From assembly GCA_027186245.1 (NCBI GenBank), contig CP114491.1, positions 8,739,501 to 8,803,500 on the forward strand: a stretch of DNA of 64,000 nucleotides, written 5' to 3'. Below the pieces are notes generated by a model. The model worked only from the letters and a program-made list of their open reading frames with translations, did no database searches and was not told the origin of the DNA. This DNA comes from Coriaria nepalensis. Lineage: Eukaryota; Streptophyta; Magnoliopsida; Cucurbitales; Coriariaceae. Positions 1 to 12,944 of this stretch are shown one piece after another (positions within the stretch are counted from its first letter, which is position 1; every line of letters starts with the position of its first letter). The translations under genes and the position numbers were made by a program.

Positions 1-506
1 CTTTCTATTCTTAAAAACATATTCCGAATCAATCTGGTCCATCTCCTATACCAGCATGAGACCAAAGCTACTTTTTTTATATTTTAACATAACTCGATCC
101 ATCAATGATCATCATACTAAATAAATTCAACGACATAGATCAAGTATGAATGTATAGCTAAAAATTACATGTAATATGATCTCAAACATTACTATTTTTA
201 ATTGGTTTTTATTTTATTTCATAGTGAGATCAAGCCTTAATCTTTTAAATTTTATTTTAAATTACAATTAAAAGATAACACATTTAAAGTAATAAATGAA
301 AATAAAATCATCAACTTTATTCTGCAGAAAACTAAACATACATATCATGAATCAAAGGTATTTAATATTAATCTAATTCAAATAACATTTAAGAATTAAA
401 TTATGTTCATAAATAAGATCAACACTTCAAAATTAAAATATATACTTTAAAAAAAAACCCCAAAATCATATGTTAAAAAAAAGATTCTTAAACAAAAATA
501 TTATAT

Positions 507-538
<32 letters not shown>

Positions 539-2998
539 CTTAAATAAAAGTCAATCCGTAACTCAAAAAAAAACTTTAATATATATATATATATACACTT
601 AAACAAAAATAATCTTTAACAAAAAATTATATATTATTAATAATTTAAAAACTCATAATAAATTATTAAAATAACTCAATAATTATAAATCAAGTTCGAT
701 CGATTTAATTCCAGCAAAATCATTTTGGTTTCAAATCTGGTTCCATTACTTTGTACTAACCTGGATCGGCGTTAATGGTGGAAGAAGTTCTTTTTGCTTG
801 TAGGAAATTTAATATTGTTGGATTGAACATGTGGAGCTTGTTGTAGCCTCTCATGGCGGTCCCAAATGCGGTTGGAGCAATTTTGCTCGCTTTAAGGCAG
901 ATATCGATTAAAGTAGAGTATGGTCTGAACTTACCAAATAGAGGATAAGTTTTGGGAACAGTATGGTTTGTTATCTTATCATGCATGTTGGTTTCAAAAG
1001 TGTTGCATCTTAGTTATTTAACATGCCATCTACCAAATCTAGATCCTTAAAGAGTTTCAAAACATTTTGGTAAAAGAGTGATTGCATATAACATACCTGA
1101 AACAAATAAGGTATGAAATTGAGTGGTAGTAAATCTAATGACGGTTTGAATCGGGATATTATTTAACGGATTGAAACATCATAAAACCATGCATGTTTCT
1201 GTCCTTACCATTCGACTCGATCCTGAGACCTTTTCTATTTCAAGACGTGTGGTTGCTATTCGACCAAATGATTTCCACTAAAACACATACATACATATAT
1301 ATAACCACTTGAACTGCAAAACTGTTATATCGAACCTCGGAACAGTATTATTGTTAAATAACAGTTAATTGAGAAATGTTATTAATCTTGTGAAAATGGA
1401 TATTGATTCAGTTCTACTGAGACCCGAGTGGGGACATCAGTACCCGAGCCAAAAGGAAGCGATCAATGCTTGGGAAGTGCTCGGCATCGTCGTCATTGAC
1501 GTTTTTTATATAGAAAATCAATTGATAGTGAGAGAAACGACTTTATCTTTCTTATATATTTGATTTCCAAAATTGTTTTTTTAGATTTAAGATATATATT
1601 CTCAATGCTATAGAAATTCCGAAGAGACGAAGATATCCTTAATCATTTTGTTTACTTCCCCCTCGATGTGTAATCTATAGCTTGGCCGGACTGCTTTACA
1701 ACCTCTTGAGCCTGGTAGCTAAGACCACATCTGTCCTCGTATCAAAATCACTATATGCCACTTGAAAATTGACCAGTAACATGGCTTGCCGACCTTATCT
1801 TGAAAATTATACTACTTATGCAGCTTTGTGAAGAACATAAGTACGTAGGTTTGATGAATGAGATGTTAGAATATTATCATATACTTGAGCTTGAGAGCTC
1901 ATTTGAGCTCGACCGAATGAATATTTTTGAACGGAGTTGGACTTGGATCGGCTAGAGTATTATACCCTTATTCAATATCCCTATCTCGATCAAATTGACT
2001 TAGAGAAAATGACATTTATTTGTATATATATGTGTATATAATCATATGAATTATTCATAGTTTAGAAAGTATGTTTAGTAGGAGTCTAGGTTGGATAGAA
2101 ATGTGAAACCATTGTGATTTGCTTACAAAGTCAAATATTATAATTAATTAAAGGGGAAGCAAATGAATTTAGGTGGTTCTTAATCATGTGTTACGTATGC
2201 ATGCTATGGTCAATGTATTCACTTTAAATAAAGCAAAAAAGAAAATAATATAAAGTCCAAAGATGATATATGAAATTAAATATTTTATTAAAAATTAATA
2301 TTGATATTACTATTGATTATATTATTAAAAATTAAAAAATATCAAAATTAATCTAAATTTTAATTATAATTAATATTAAATAATAATAAATAAATAAAAA
2401 AAACATATAAACTCTTTTCATTTTCTTATTTCACTTTCTTATTCTTTCTTTCCTTCTTGGCCATCTCTTCTTATCATTCTTATTCATCTCCTCTTCTTCT
2501 TTTCTTCTTCCTTTATTTTCTTTCTCTTCTATTTTGATAGCCGAGTAAAATGGGATTGACATTAAAAAATTAAAATTTTCTATACTATTTCGATCATATC
2601 TTAATACTGATAATAATAATACCAAATCGAGACTAACCATTTCAATCTCATATTAATATTGATATCAAAAAATTCGATACCGGGGCATATACTATCTATA
2701 ATATCCCGGTCCGAACAACGATTTCGTCCACCCTAAACAACTATATGAAAATTATAACATTACATTTATTTTCTTCATTTCTAGAAGAAAATATATACAT
2801 TTTAAAAGTATTTTTGGGTCTATCGGTCAAAAATTCAAGATCAACATGTCCTTTATAAAAGCCGTGTACTTGGAAACACAGTAGAATCACATGGTCACGG
2901 GAATTTTGTCGTCGAATTGAAGTTTCACATCTACTAATGATTTGAATTTCAAACCTTATATTTAGGATTATATCAAAAACTTTATAGTAAATTAAGAT

Positions 2999-3041
<43 letters not shown>

Positions 3042-3990
3042 GTCAGCCCAACATAATCTCTTTTATTTATTTTATTTATTTATTTATTTTCAACGTTAAT
3101 ATGAAAAAATTAGAAATAAATAATATATAAATTAGACATTTCCGTACCATAAAAAAAAGGGTAATTTTTTTTAAAAATATCTTAAAATTTTTAACGAAGT
3201 GAGTGGGCCCCAACTAGACACAAAATGGGGAAATTTTGTAATATCTGAAAATTTTAACAAAGTGAGTGGGCCCAACGTTGAGCAGTTATTGCTGATAACA
3301 TTGAGTGCCCCCACTTTTGACAATAAGACTACCCACCGAATATCATTATTAGTACGACCCCTGAAAATGACAAAAAAGCCCTACCTGCGTAAATTAATTA
3401 CCTTTTATTTTATTTTTTTACCATCAATTTGCAATAAAGTTTATGAAAAATTGGAAGTAAAAGATAAAAATTGAAGATAAGTTTTTGGTATAATTTTTAT
3501 TCGGAGGTCTTAATAGTAATTAGTAAAATTAAATTATATAAAATTATACTCAAATATGTAATTACTCATATCATCTATATCGACGTGATTTACAAAGTAA
3601 GAGTGTAAAGTTAACAAGATTGGTCCACTGATTCATTTAATTCTCATCTTTGTAATGCCAAGCATCTCTCTCTCTCGCACTGTCTGATGCAGGGAAGTGT
3701 GTCAGCACATATAACAAGTCAACTCCTCCAACCACTTGGATTTCTTCTTCAGAGTCTTCAATCAGCTTCTTTTCTTATAAGCCAAACACACCACAAATAC
3801 CACCAAAAATGTAGTTCACGTTCTTTTCTTCTTTTTTTTTTTTTTTTTTTAACCTAAATATTTTTATAATTTTCTCATGATCAGTCAAAAAGGCATTCAA
3901 TTGCATGAGGGGGGGTTTGACAGGTCAGATGCTCAGAACCAAAAAGAAGAAAAATCCTTTTTATAGCTTTCACACACGCAGTCTTCTTTG
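1..3990. other. AT-rich intergenic region, no gene recognised
   Basis: I see no supportable gene in this stretch. It holds AT dinucleotide runs near 500-537 and 572-594, a (TAA)n microsatellite near 2999-3040, and polyT tracts. Two short open frames (minus 756-986, plus 1369-1563) match no family I know and are not called. A short direct repeat sharing the motif gtgagtgggccc lies at about 3186-3212 and 3248-3283. The last few hundred bases before 4097 are the likely promoter and 5' leader of the kinase gene. Confidence 0.6.
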
Positions 3991-4096
3991 ATTCATTTGT
4001 TTCAAGTTTCAACCTTTACTCTTCTTTGATTCATTCGCAGCTTCTTGGTCTTCTTCCTCTTAGAGAAAGAGTTAAGCTTTTTTTTTTTTTTTGATA

Positions 4097-6011
4097 ATGG
4101 GGTCTTGCTTTAGTACTAAGATAAAAGCTGAGAGCCCTCCTCACAATAATGGTAAGACGAATGATCCCCTTCTTTTTATGCTCTTTGAAATGTTATCTGC
4201 TAATACTATGGTGGTTTTGTTTGTTTGTTGATGTACTAGAGTTGTTTGGTTTGGAAATGACGGTGTAATAAACCTGCCTGTAATTGAAGAACATGAACTG
4301 ATTGTCTAATTGCCCAAAAGAGATGAGAACAGACAAGAAACAGGGCATTCCAAATGTTTGTTTCATTATCTTATACTCTGCTCATTGTCATGTCGTAACT
4401 CATAAGCAAAGCATAAACACGCCGGCGTTTACAAAGTGTTGAAAACTCTTATACATAGATTGAAAGAGCACAATTTGTGAATAGATAGCCAACTTATAAT
4501 CATAACCATTCTTGTGTTTGCAGGATCGAATTCAAGACACAGTGATAGAGATGGGATCGATTTATGCGGTTCGAGTAACAAACTCTCATCTGTCTCTTCT
4601 TCGAATCCTCGTTCAGAAGGCGAGATCTTACTGTCCCCCAACTTGCATAGCTTCTGCTTCAACGACCTCAGAACAGCCACCAGAAACTTCCGTCCCGACA
4701 GTGTCTTAGGGGAGGGCGGTTTTGGTTGCGTCTTTAAAGGCTGGATTGATGAACAATCTTGGACAGCTGCTAAGCCCGGAACGGGAACGATCATTGCGGT
4801 CAAACGGCTCAATCAAGAAGGTTTTCAGGGTCACAGAGAATGGCTAGTAAGTTGCTGTCTTTTTTTTTTTTTTTTTTTTAATCTTTGTGATGATTATTAA
4901 CATGCTAAGATAGTACTTCAAATGATTCAATTGTAGACTGAGATCAACTATCTGGGTCAGCTTCATCACCCTAACCTGGTGAAATTGATCGGATATTGCT
5001 TAGAGGATGATCACCGCCTTTTGGTGTATGAATTCATGCCTCGAGGCAGCTTAGAGAATCATTTGTTTAGAAGTAAGTTATTCATTCACTTTCTCTGTGG
5101 TAGTGCCATTATTTTGTATTAGTATATTAACTTTTAAAGTTTGGTTATAAATCAGGGAGTTCTTACTTTCAACCGCTTTCATGGAATCTTCGGATGAAGG
5201 TCGTTCTAGGCGCAGCAAAAGGTCTAGCCTTTCTCCATAGCGACAAGGCCAAAGTGATTTATCGAGACTTCAAAAGTTCTAACATCCTACTTGATTCGGT
5301 AATTCTTCTTGTTATAAGAAGTTTCAACTTCTGATTTGTTATTTATTTCTGAAAGGAATAGTGTTCTGATATATCTCACTTCCAAAAACAGAACTATAAT
5401 GCAAAACTCTCTGATTTTGGGTTGGCTAAAGATGGGCCCACTGGCGACAGAAGCCATGTTTCTACACGGATCATGGGCACATTCGGCTATGCAGCTCCAG
5501 AGTATATGGTCACAGGTATGTATTTCAAATTAGTCAGTCAGTTCGTTAGCGAAAACCTTATTTATTGATTGATTCTCTTTCTTGTGAAGGTCATCTAACG
5601 GCGAAGAGCGACGTGTACAGTTTTGGGGTAGTTCTTCTAGAAATGTTGTGCGGGAAACGAGCAATAGACAAAAACCGCCCGGCTGGAGAACACAGTCTAG
5701 TGGAGTGGGCAAGACCGCATCTTACGAGCAAAAGGAGAGTTATTCAGATAATGGATTCTCGCCTTGAAGGGAAGTACTCGTCACGAGGTGCTATCAAGGC
5801 AGCGATCCTAGCCATCCGATGCTTGTCGACCGAACCCAGATTTAGGCCTAATATGAATGAGGTAGTAAAGGCATTGGAGAAGTTACAAGATTCTGATGAA
5901 ACGGGAAGACCGGACGGGTCTAAGAATGAATCCCATCAAAGATCAAGTGGAATAAATGGAGCAGGGGAATCTTCTTATCCTAGACCATCTGCTTCCATAC
6001 TTAAGACATAA
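4097..6011 (+). CDS. PBL: Receptor-like cytoplasmic kinase, APK1/PBL2-like (RLCK VII)
   Basis: Six exons: 4097-4151, 4524-4846, 4937-5072, 5156-5298, 5392-5515, 5590-6011, giving 400 aa. The N-terminus MGSCFS carries the Gly2 N-myristoylation site and a palmitoylatable Cys4, as in plasma-membrane-anchored PBL kinases. The kinase domain shows the glycine loop (about residues 81-86), Lys112 in AVKRL, the catalytic loop YRDFK with Asp209, DFG at 227-229 and APE at 254-256, so it should be active. The insert after the glycine loop and the [10 protein letters not shown] motif are typical of the APK1/PBL2-4 group, which acts below immune and growth receptor kinases. Odd points: the activation segment reads GDRSHVSTR where PBS1-type relatives have GDK, and the catalytic loop has YRDFK where YRDIK is usual. 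The start is chosen for the acylation signal. Family assignment is firm; the exact orthologue is not. Confidence 0.95.
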
Positions 6012-6069
6012 AAAAATATATATGTAAAAGGAAAAGAATAAGGGAACGGATCTAAATGATCATTATTGA

Positions 6070-6073
<4 letters not shown>

Positions 6074-6100
<27 letters not shown>
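6074..6100. repeat. (GA)n microsatellite in the kinase 3' region
   Basis: About 13 uninterrupted GA units lie some 60 bases after the stop codon of the kinase gene, probably inside its 3' UTR. Confidence 0.9.
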
Positions 6101-6770
6101 TGCTGTTTTGAATTTACATTAGATTTCTGTACTCAAACAATGATTTCAGTACAGCACCCAATTTTTTAATGCTCTCAACTTTGATAATTATAATACGTTT
6201 TCTTTTTAATTCTTAGTTAAATCTAAGAAAAGTTCTTTATCAGTTTTTCATCAACTTGCATGCAAATCTATATTTACAAGGGCTTGATCATTTTAAACAG
6301 AAAACTGATAAGTTAGAAGGGTTTAGATTCGGTGTTGAGTCCGGGTCGGGATCTATCAAGATCCACGGTGTTGATCGAATAAAAATATGTATTATTATTT
6401 TAAACGACTAATCAATAAAAATAAATGATATATCATTTATTCCATCAAAACCCTAACTCAAATAATCGGACTACATCCAAACACAAGATAGAATCCTTAT
6501 CCGTGACCATACCGCACTTGTCTCTATAAAATTTGCTAAATTGGGGTAGGAATTAAAATATTTAATTTATTGGGGCAAAAATCTGATTTCAAATTAAGAT
6601 AAGTCCTTTTGACAGAAGAAAAAAAAGACATAGGAAATGAAAGAAATGAACCCGGTCCAACCAGGCCCTCCGGCTCAAAATGTACTCCGGTTCGCAAGGG
6701 TTTAAAAATTAATGCTTCGAAGTTCGTAGTTCGTAGAAATAAGAGGCTTTTAATGGGAATCACCAGACAC
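6101..6770. other. Intergenic region between kinase gene and SCL30
   Basis: There is no coding signal here. The left part is the probable 3' UTR and terminator region of the kinase gene. The right part, to about 6770, is the promoter of the splicing-factor gene. No clear TATA box was found. Confidence 0.5.
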
Positions 6771-7213
6771 CAACAATGACAATAACCACCGACGATTAGA
6801 CGACAGAGATAGAGACGACAAAGTTTTCTTCCTTTTCTCCGAAAGCTTCTTCTTTCACAGGTAATCTGAACCTGATCCTCTTTTTTTTTTTTCCCCTCAT
6901 TTTCTTATTTGCTTGATTACTGAAGTTCAAGAAAAACCTAGGGTTACTGTGAAATCGGGAAAAAAAAAGGGCAGTGCATCAAAGTTGGAATCTTCTCAAA
7001 ATTAAATTTAAAATTTACCTATTTGTTCGCAAGTTCTGCCTGCGATTTCCTTGTAAGTTGAAATTGTATAGAGTACTGTCTTTCCCTTACGTTTAAATCT
7101 TATATTAAGGTTCGATTCCATGAATTTGATTTTTTTTTTTCTGGCCTTTGTAAAATTCAGATTTTTAAATGTTCGTTTTCTTCATCATTGATGTTGTGAA
7201 TTAGGGTAGAGTC

Positions 7214-9438
7214 ATGAGGAGGTACAGTCCACCATATCATAGTCCTCCAAGGAGAGGATATGGCGGTCGAGGAAGGAGCCCTCCAAGAAGGGGATATGGA
7301 GGAGGAGGAGGAGGAGGAGGAGGAGGGTATGGAAGGCGCAAGGAGCAGAATAATGGAAGCCTTTTGGTTAGAAATATTCCTCTTGATTGCAGGTACCGGA
7401 ATTTTGGGTGCTCATCTTGATCTTTATTCATTCTAGGTGATTTGTTAGAATGTCATTTTTAATCTTTACATCAATTTTCTCAATGCAGACCTGAAGAGCT
7501 TAGAGTTCCCTTTGAGAGATTTGGAGTTGTTCGTGACATCTATATTCCCAAGGACTACTACACAGGGTGAGATGTCTTTTATGTAGGATATTGATTAGCC
7601 CTAATTTCAGAATGTGAGTATTTTTATTTTGCACTTCTAAATCCACTATTATATTTTATTACTCTTCTACAAGCATAGCTATAACCGACTAGGTATCGCT
7701 AGCTTCATGTTTGTGAATTTAGGTGTTGTCTAATATTTCTCAGCCCGTGTTCTTATTATGCCATCCTAGAGTAGGAAAAAGTGTGGTTCGGAATTAGACC
7801 AACTCTCCAGGATTTCTATATCTTGCTTTTAAAGTGTTTGTTAAAAATTGTGAACTCGTTTGTCAGGGGGCATGTTGGTTTAAACTTTGAAGTTAAAAAC
7901 AAGCCTAAGCCCCATTTTTGCTGAAGGCGTACTGTTTATCATGCCTAACATATTGGAAGAGGAAATCATATAATTTTGCTGTTTAATAGAAGTTTTCCAA
8001 GGGGATAGTTTCTTGACCAATTGAAGACAGGATTTAGGGGAATGTCGGTTTCAAGTCTTCTGTAGTCTCAAGATTTTGAAGAAATATGGAGTTATGAGTA
8101 GTTGATTTCAAGTGCTTCTATATTGCAAGAATTGGAAGAGAATTCCAAGTGACCCTACTTTGATTTGAAGTTTTTTTAATTAACAAGAATTTTCAAGCCA
8201 CCTTTCTTGCTTGAATATGAGAAGAAATGGTAAGCTACTAAGCCGCCCAGCTAATTTACATAAATTCAGTCTCCACTTTTTATTCAAGTGAATCTCGAGC
8301 TGATATTTAATTATGTGAAGAAAGGTATAGCAAGTAATGACCCGTGTCAAATTTTGAGAAGACTTTAGCATCACCTTCATATACAACTGTTCCATATTCT
8401 AAATGCAGATTTGCTCTATCCTATGCAGCGAGCCACGTGGATTTGCATTTGTGCAGTTTGTGGATGCCGATGAAGCCTCAGAGGCTCAATATCACATGAA
8501 TGGACAAAGATTTGCTGGAAGGGAGATATTTGTAGTTCTTGCTGCAGAGACAAGAAAACGTCCTGAAGAAATGCGTCAAAGGTCTAGAATAAGGTAACAA
8601 AAATATAATACCTTTAGTTTCTCTTCTGGGTCAATTCTATTAATCATGATAGATCTTATATGTTAAATGTCTATGGTCGGTTTCACTTTCTGCAGAGGTC
8701 CTTCAGGTTATGGCGGAGGAAGATCATCCTATTATGGTAATCCAGTTTTCTATTAATATTCAGTGCTTGTTTTTTAAGAACTTAAATAGGTTTGAAAAAG
8801 TCTTAATTATTATTTACCCTCAATCTTCAGGACGATCTCGGTCTCGTTCTATATCCCGTTCACACTCCCCCCGCCCTTCTGGTTCAAGAAGTCGATACCG
8901 CTCAAGGTAAGCTCTATAAAAATACAAAACCTATTGCAATATGTGAATTTTATCCAATATGGACGTTATAATGTGGTTTTATTCAGGTCTTACTCTCCTG
9001 CGCCAAGATGGCGTGAAGAGTACCCTGTTTCTCCAGGCAGAAGGCATCCAGATCATCCTAGATTGCCAAGAGGTCCTCCTCGAGAACGGGAAGGCAATCA
9101 CGTCCGTCGATCTTACTCTCCAGGTTATGACAACCTGCCCGATCAAGATGCAAATGGTGGTGGATATCAAGAGAAACTCCAAGAGTAAGTTCTTCACCTA
9201 ATTCTTGATGTAAATACTACGTCTTTGAAGCTAAAAAAAAGAGAAGAAAAAAAACCCTATGATTTTCGGAATATGATGATCTCATCTAATCTTCTATTTC
9301 ATTTGTATGTGTTGTAGTAAAGTTGAATATCGATCCGAGGATGGTCGGGATCATCGGAGATCACCTGCCCGTAGAGTGTCCAGATCACCCTCTCGGACGA
9401 GGTCCCAGTCTGCTGATGGGTCACCCAGGCACAGTTGA
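7214..9438 (+). CDS. SCL30: SR splicing factor SCL30 (SC35-like)
   Basis: Seven coding exons: 7214-7392, 7489-7566, 8429-8593, 8696-8736, 8831-8906, 8987-9184, 9318-9438, giving 285 aa. A Gly/Arg-rich N-terminal extension with SPP motifs (residues 1-45) precedes one RRM with RNP2 LLVRNI (50-55) and RNP1 RGFAFVQF (89-96), then a C-terminal RS domain rich in RS and SP dipeptides, phosphorylated in the family. This order is typical of the plant SCL subfamily, nuclear factors in splice-site choice. A 5'-UTR intron is likely at 6861-7204 (donor after cttctttcacag, acceptor just before the start). Intron 2 (7567-8428, 862 bases) splits the RRM, is far longer than the others, and has two tandem acceptors 20 bases apart (AG at 8408 and 8428). 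The long intron in this gene family is known for regulated splicing. A run of glycine codons near 7302-7324 is a coding microsatellite. Confidence 0.95.
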
Positions 9439-9439
9439 T

Positions 9440-10090
9440 AAAGGGCGGGAAGACTCTTGTTCGAAGATAATACCCGACTCTCTAAGATTTTAAAGATGGT
9501 TTGGCTCTTTTGGATAGAGACTTGAAAGTTTGTGGTCGTGAAAAACAAATCAGAACATATTCGTACGTACTGTTTAGAATTCTAATTTAACTTTTTTTCA
9601 TCTCTAAATCTAATACACGAGTCTATTGCATCTGTTGGGCCGACCATAAATGCTGAAAGCCCACTTCCCAAATGACTGCATAGACCGCCTGTGTCAGAAT
9701 TTCCTGACGTTCTTTGTGACCACATCGAGATCAGATCACTTGACTTGTCATGTTCTCATCTGTTCTTTCGAACCACGTGAGCTTTTTAAATTAAATAAAC
9801 ACAGCAACCAAGGACGATCTTTTCATTCATTCAACTTGACCTGTCATGTTCTACTTTGTTTGCTTGTATACACTCTCTCCCTCTCTCTCTAGCTAACATG
9901 ACACGGGGTTTCACAAATTTTTCGTGTAACCATAGCTCTAGAAGGGGTCAATGTTAAAAAGTCAAAACGTAATGTAGGATATTAGAATAGCTGAAGGACC
10001 GGGTTATGAGGTGGCACACCGCTATAGACCCGTGGTTTGTTCATTTTTGACGACCTCGTCAACGCATCAGCTCCCTCTCTATCTCCCTCC
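9440..10090. other. Intergenic region between SCL30 and the C2 gene
   Basis: This holds the SCL30 3' UTR, then non-coding DNA. A phrase close to cttgacytgtcatgttct occurs twice, near 9738 and 9835. No gene was seen. Confidence 0.5.
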
Positions 10091-10095
10091 CCTTC

Positions 10096-10104
10096 GATAT
10101 AAAC
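10096..10104 (+). promoter_or_regulatory. Likely TATA box of the C2 gene
   Basis: The sequence gatataaac lies about 112 bases before the start codon, downstream of a CT-rich stretch and upstream of a GA-rich leader. This is the usual spacing for a plant core promoter. Position is the only evidence. Confidence 0.5.
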
Positions 10105-10215
10105 TGTGTAAAAAAGGGGTCATCTTGAAAACCCTTCTTTTAGAATTCCACTGAAAATTTGAAAGCTTAAAACTTTCTTTGAGAAGAAAAAAGAGAGAGA
10201 AAGAGTGAGAGAGAG

Positions 10216-11732
10216 ATGACGCTTGGAACAATGGAGGTGCAGCTCATTAGCGCTAAAGGTCTTGGTGATAAAGATATTTTTGGTATTGCTTTCTTCTCTC
10301 TTCACCTCCATTTTTCGTTTTTGCTTCTTTATCTGTTCTTCATCAGCTGTATTTTTTTTTATTCTGTTTAAATCATAGATCACTGAAAAGAAAAAACTTA
10401 TTGCTTGCAAAGCGTCTTAATTCCTGTTTTGTTATATCAATACTTTTTACAGAAACTGAGCTAATTAAAAGTCAATGAACATAGATTTGTGTGATTGCTT
10501 TCTTTTGTAAGAAAAAAATTTGAATCTTTTTGTTCTTGTGATGGTAGGGCGGATGGATCCTTATGTTCTGATCCAATACAAGACACAAGAACGCAAGAGT
10601 AGTGTTGCTCGAGGTTAGTTTCTTGATCATTCTTCTTTTCAAAATTAGAAATGTTCAAAATTATTTTGCAGAAAGAACCCCTTTTTTCTGCAGGTGAAGG
10701 ACTGAAATTTATGCATTGTTATTATGGATTAATCATCTGTATGAACTTATTGATCATTTCAAGAAGTGCATTGGGGTCACATTGTGCTTTATGATTATTT
10801 CTTAATAGTCAACGCAAGCCGGCTGGCATTCCTTGATCAAGTCAATGTTGAATTTTGTGTTAGGTAGTGGTGGTGATTATTAATAATAATGTAGAGACGT
10901 TTTCTAGGGAAGCTCTTATTTGATTAGTAATATGGTTGGACTCTTAATGGCTTCGAAATTAATGGTTGAACCTTCAAGTATAAGCAATCAATTAATAGGC
11001 AAGACGCTGACTTATTGCCAAATGATTGTATTTTAGCAGACTCGAGGAACTGGTGATTCTTATCACTTGCACAGTTAAGGTGTTAGTTTATTCGGGCTTG
11101 ACAAGATCTTAAGCTCTTAGCCAACTCATGCATAGTTTTGTAGAAACTAGAAAATGAATTGTAATAAAAAATTTCTGAATGAAACTTACAAAATGGTGTA
11201 GAGCAAGGCGGCAATCCATCATGGAACGAGAAATTCACATTCAGGGTGGAATATCCTGGATCTGGCCGCGACTACAAGCTCGTCCTCAAGATCATGGACA
11301 AGGACACCTTCTCCCATGATGATTTTGTCGGCCAAACAACGTAAGACCTTGTTATTAATTCTTTACTGTTTCTCTTATGGCGACTCAATATTCAATATAC
11401 AAATTTATGATGTACTTTTCACAGACAATTCCATTAATTTTCAGGATCTATGTGGAGGACTTACTCGCTCTAGGGGTTCAAAATGGTAATTCTGAACTAC
11501 ATCCTTGCAAGTATAGAGTTGTCCGGGCAGACCAAAGTTACTGCGGCGACATTCAGGTCGGCGTTAGTTTCACCCCGAAGGTAACTAATTACTTTTATGA
11601 TTCCAAAAACCATGTACCCTCTTTCTAACATACAGATGGTTGATATGAATCATATTATGTGACTGGATATTACAGGCGGAAGGGGAATATCATGGAGCAG
11701 ATGTTGGAGGATGGAAGCAAGGCCACCACTAA
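10216..11732 (+). CDS. Small C2-domain protein (elicitor-responsive protein 3 / 16 kDa phloem protein type)
   Basis: Five exons: 10216-10282, 10548-10613, 11202-11340, 11445-11580, 11676-11732, giving 154 aa. Nearly the whole protein is a single C2 domain. It opens with MEVQLISAKGL and has the first acidic loop DKDIFGRMDPY and the second loop MDKDTFSHDD, so the aspartates that bind calcium in C2 domains (about 20, 26, 77, 79, 84-85) are retained. The family includes rice ERG1/FIERG2 and the cucurbit phloem RNA-binding CmPP16 proteins. Members bind phospholipid membranes in a calcium-dependent way, and some move in phloem. Length and exon pattern fit the family. There is no signal peptide or membrane segment. 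The first in-frame ATG is used; ATG at codon 6 would also retain the domain. The specific biological role cannot be read from sequence. Confidence 0.93.
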
Positions 11733-11739
11733 CTATCAG

Positions 11740-12350
11740 TCATTATTGTTCAGTGTTGTTACTTGAAAATGTGAATCAGTATGTAGTTTGTACAACATGA
11801 TCAGTGAGTTGTGGATTTAGTTCTGGGTTTTCCATCTTTGTCAACATGTATTACATTCTTTCTCTAACATAGAGGGAGAATCAAAACTAAGTATCTTCTA
11901 TGGTGTTGATTTTAGAATCTGTCATTTGTTCAGCTCAACTCTTCTCTTCTTGACATGATGATGATTTTGAGTTCAGGAGAGCCATAGAGAAATCTTTAGG
12001 TAGACTGTATTTAATTATTAACTGTATGTCGGTTTTACATTAAATTATATCTTACATCATATCTCTAGTCTCAAAGTATATTACACATTATATCAGTCAT
12101 GTATAGGTAAGATTGATCGGTTTATCCGAGACAATAAATTCTATAGTTATATGCTTAACAAAACCCCTGATGTTAAAACGGGTAGTTGACTTGAAGTTAT
12201 GACTAAAACACAAAAAATAATCATATGGGATGATGCAGTTTAGCTGATTTAACTGACCTTTTAATCGTCCACCGAATATCACAAACATGTCCCAGTGTGG
12301 ATGTCTCATAAAAACAATTATGAGTGTTTAAGATTAAAATGCAATTAAAC
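11740..12350. other. 3' UTR of the C2 gene and intergenic spacer
   Basis: The left part is the probable 3' UTR. The rest is AT-rich with no gene before the tRNA. Confidence 0.5.
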
Positions 12351-12356
12351 AACAAA

Positions 12357-12428
12357 GCCGACCTAGCTCAGTGGTAGAGCGCGTGGCTTTTAACCACGTG
12401 GTCGTGGGTTCGATCCCCACGGTCGGCG
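12357..12428 (+). tRNA. tRNA-Lys(UUU)
   Basis: This is a 72-base cloverleaf. The acceptor stem gccgacc/ggtcggc pairs at all seven positions, and the D arm gctc...gagc is intact. The anticodon arm cgtgg/ccacg holds loop cttttaa with anticodon TTT, and the T arm gtggg/cccac carries ttcgatc. There is no intron and CCA is not encoded, as expected for a eukaryotic nuclear tRNA. The A box (tagctcagtggtagagc) and B box (ggttcgatcc) are the internal RNA polymerase III promoter. A downstream run of T near 12429 can serve as terminator. Confidence 0.97.
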
Positions 12429-12944
12429 TTTTTCATGAGTAGTAAAATATTCTTATCCATTCTAGTTTCCTCTTATTCGAAATAACCCCCCATGTGTTTG
12501 TATTATTTCTTTTTGATCCTCATACTTTACCAAGCTTGTAATTTAAACTTGAAAAAATTAAATCTTTTTGCCCAATGTTCATGGGCCTCACGTCCGTTGA
12601 AATTAATGAACTGTACATTTTAAGAGAGAGAGAGAGGCTAAAGATTTCATGAATCATGAGAATGGTGATGTATATTAGTAATGACCAACCGTCCAAAAAA
12701 GGAAAGAATTAACGAGTAAACTCATCAGATTCTTTCACTGCATTACCCTCTGTCTCTCTCTCCTCTTACCTCATCAAACCTTCCCCTCACCATAAATAAA
12801 AATAAACACCTTAATCTGATCAAACCTGCTTTTTTAATGGCACCCACGACACCAAATTTCAACTCCCCCCCTCCCCCTTTTTCCCTTTTATTTTAATCCC
12901 ACCCCCCCGAAACAATCCTCCTCTGCCTTTGACAATTCCCTCAT

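Noticed and set aside
756..986. Minus-strand open frame of 76 codons
   Set aside because: It matches no family I recognise, and no neighbouring exon or splice partner was found. Possibly a gene relic, but not supportable.
1369..1563. Plus-strand open frame with YPSQKEAINAWEVLGIVV
   Set aside because: The sequence looks protein-like, but no family or second exon was recognised.
3186..3283. Short direct repeat around gtgagtgggccc
   Set aside because: Two imperfect copies in non-coding DNA with no further structure; too little to call an element.
7109..7119. tRNA B-box-like ggttcgattcc in the SCL30 leader intron
   Set aside because: There is no acceptor stem, D arm or anticodon arm upstream, so it is not a tRNA.
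7237..7431. Proline-rich minus-strand frame
   Set aside because: It is the complement of the glycine-rich first exon of SCL30.
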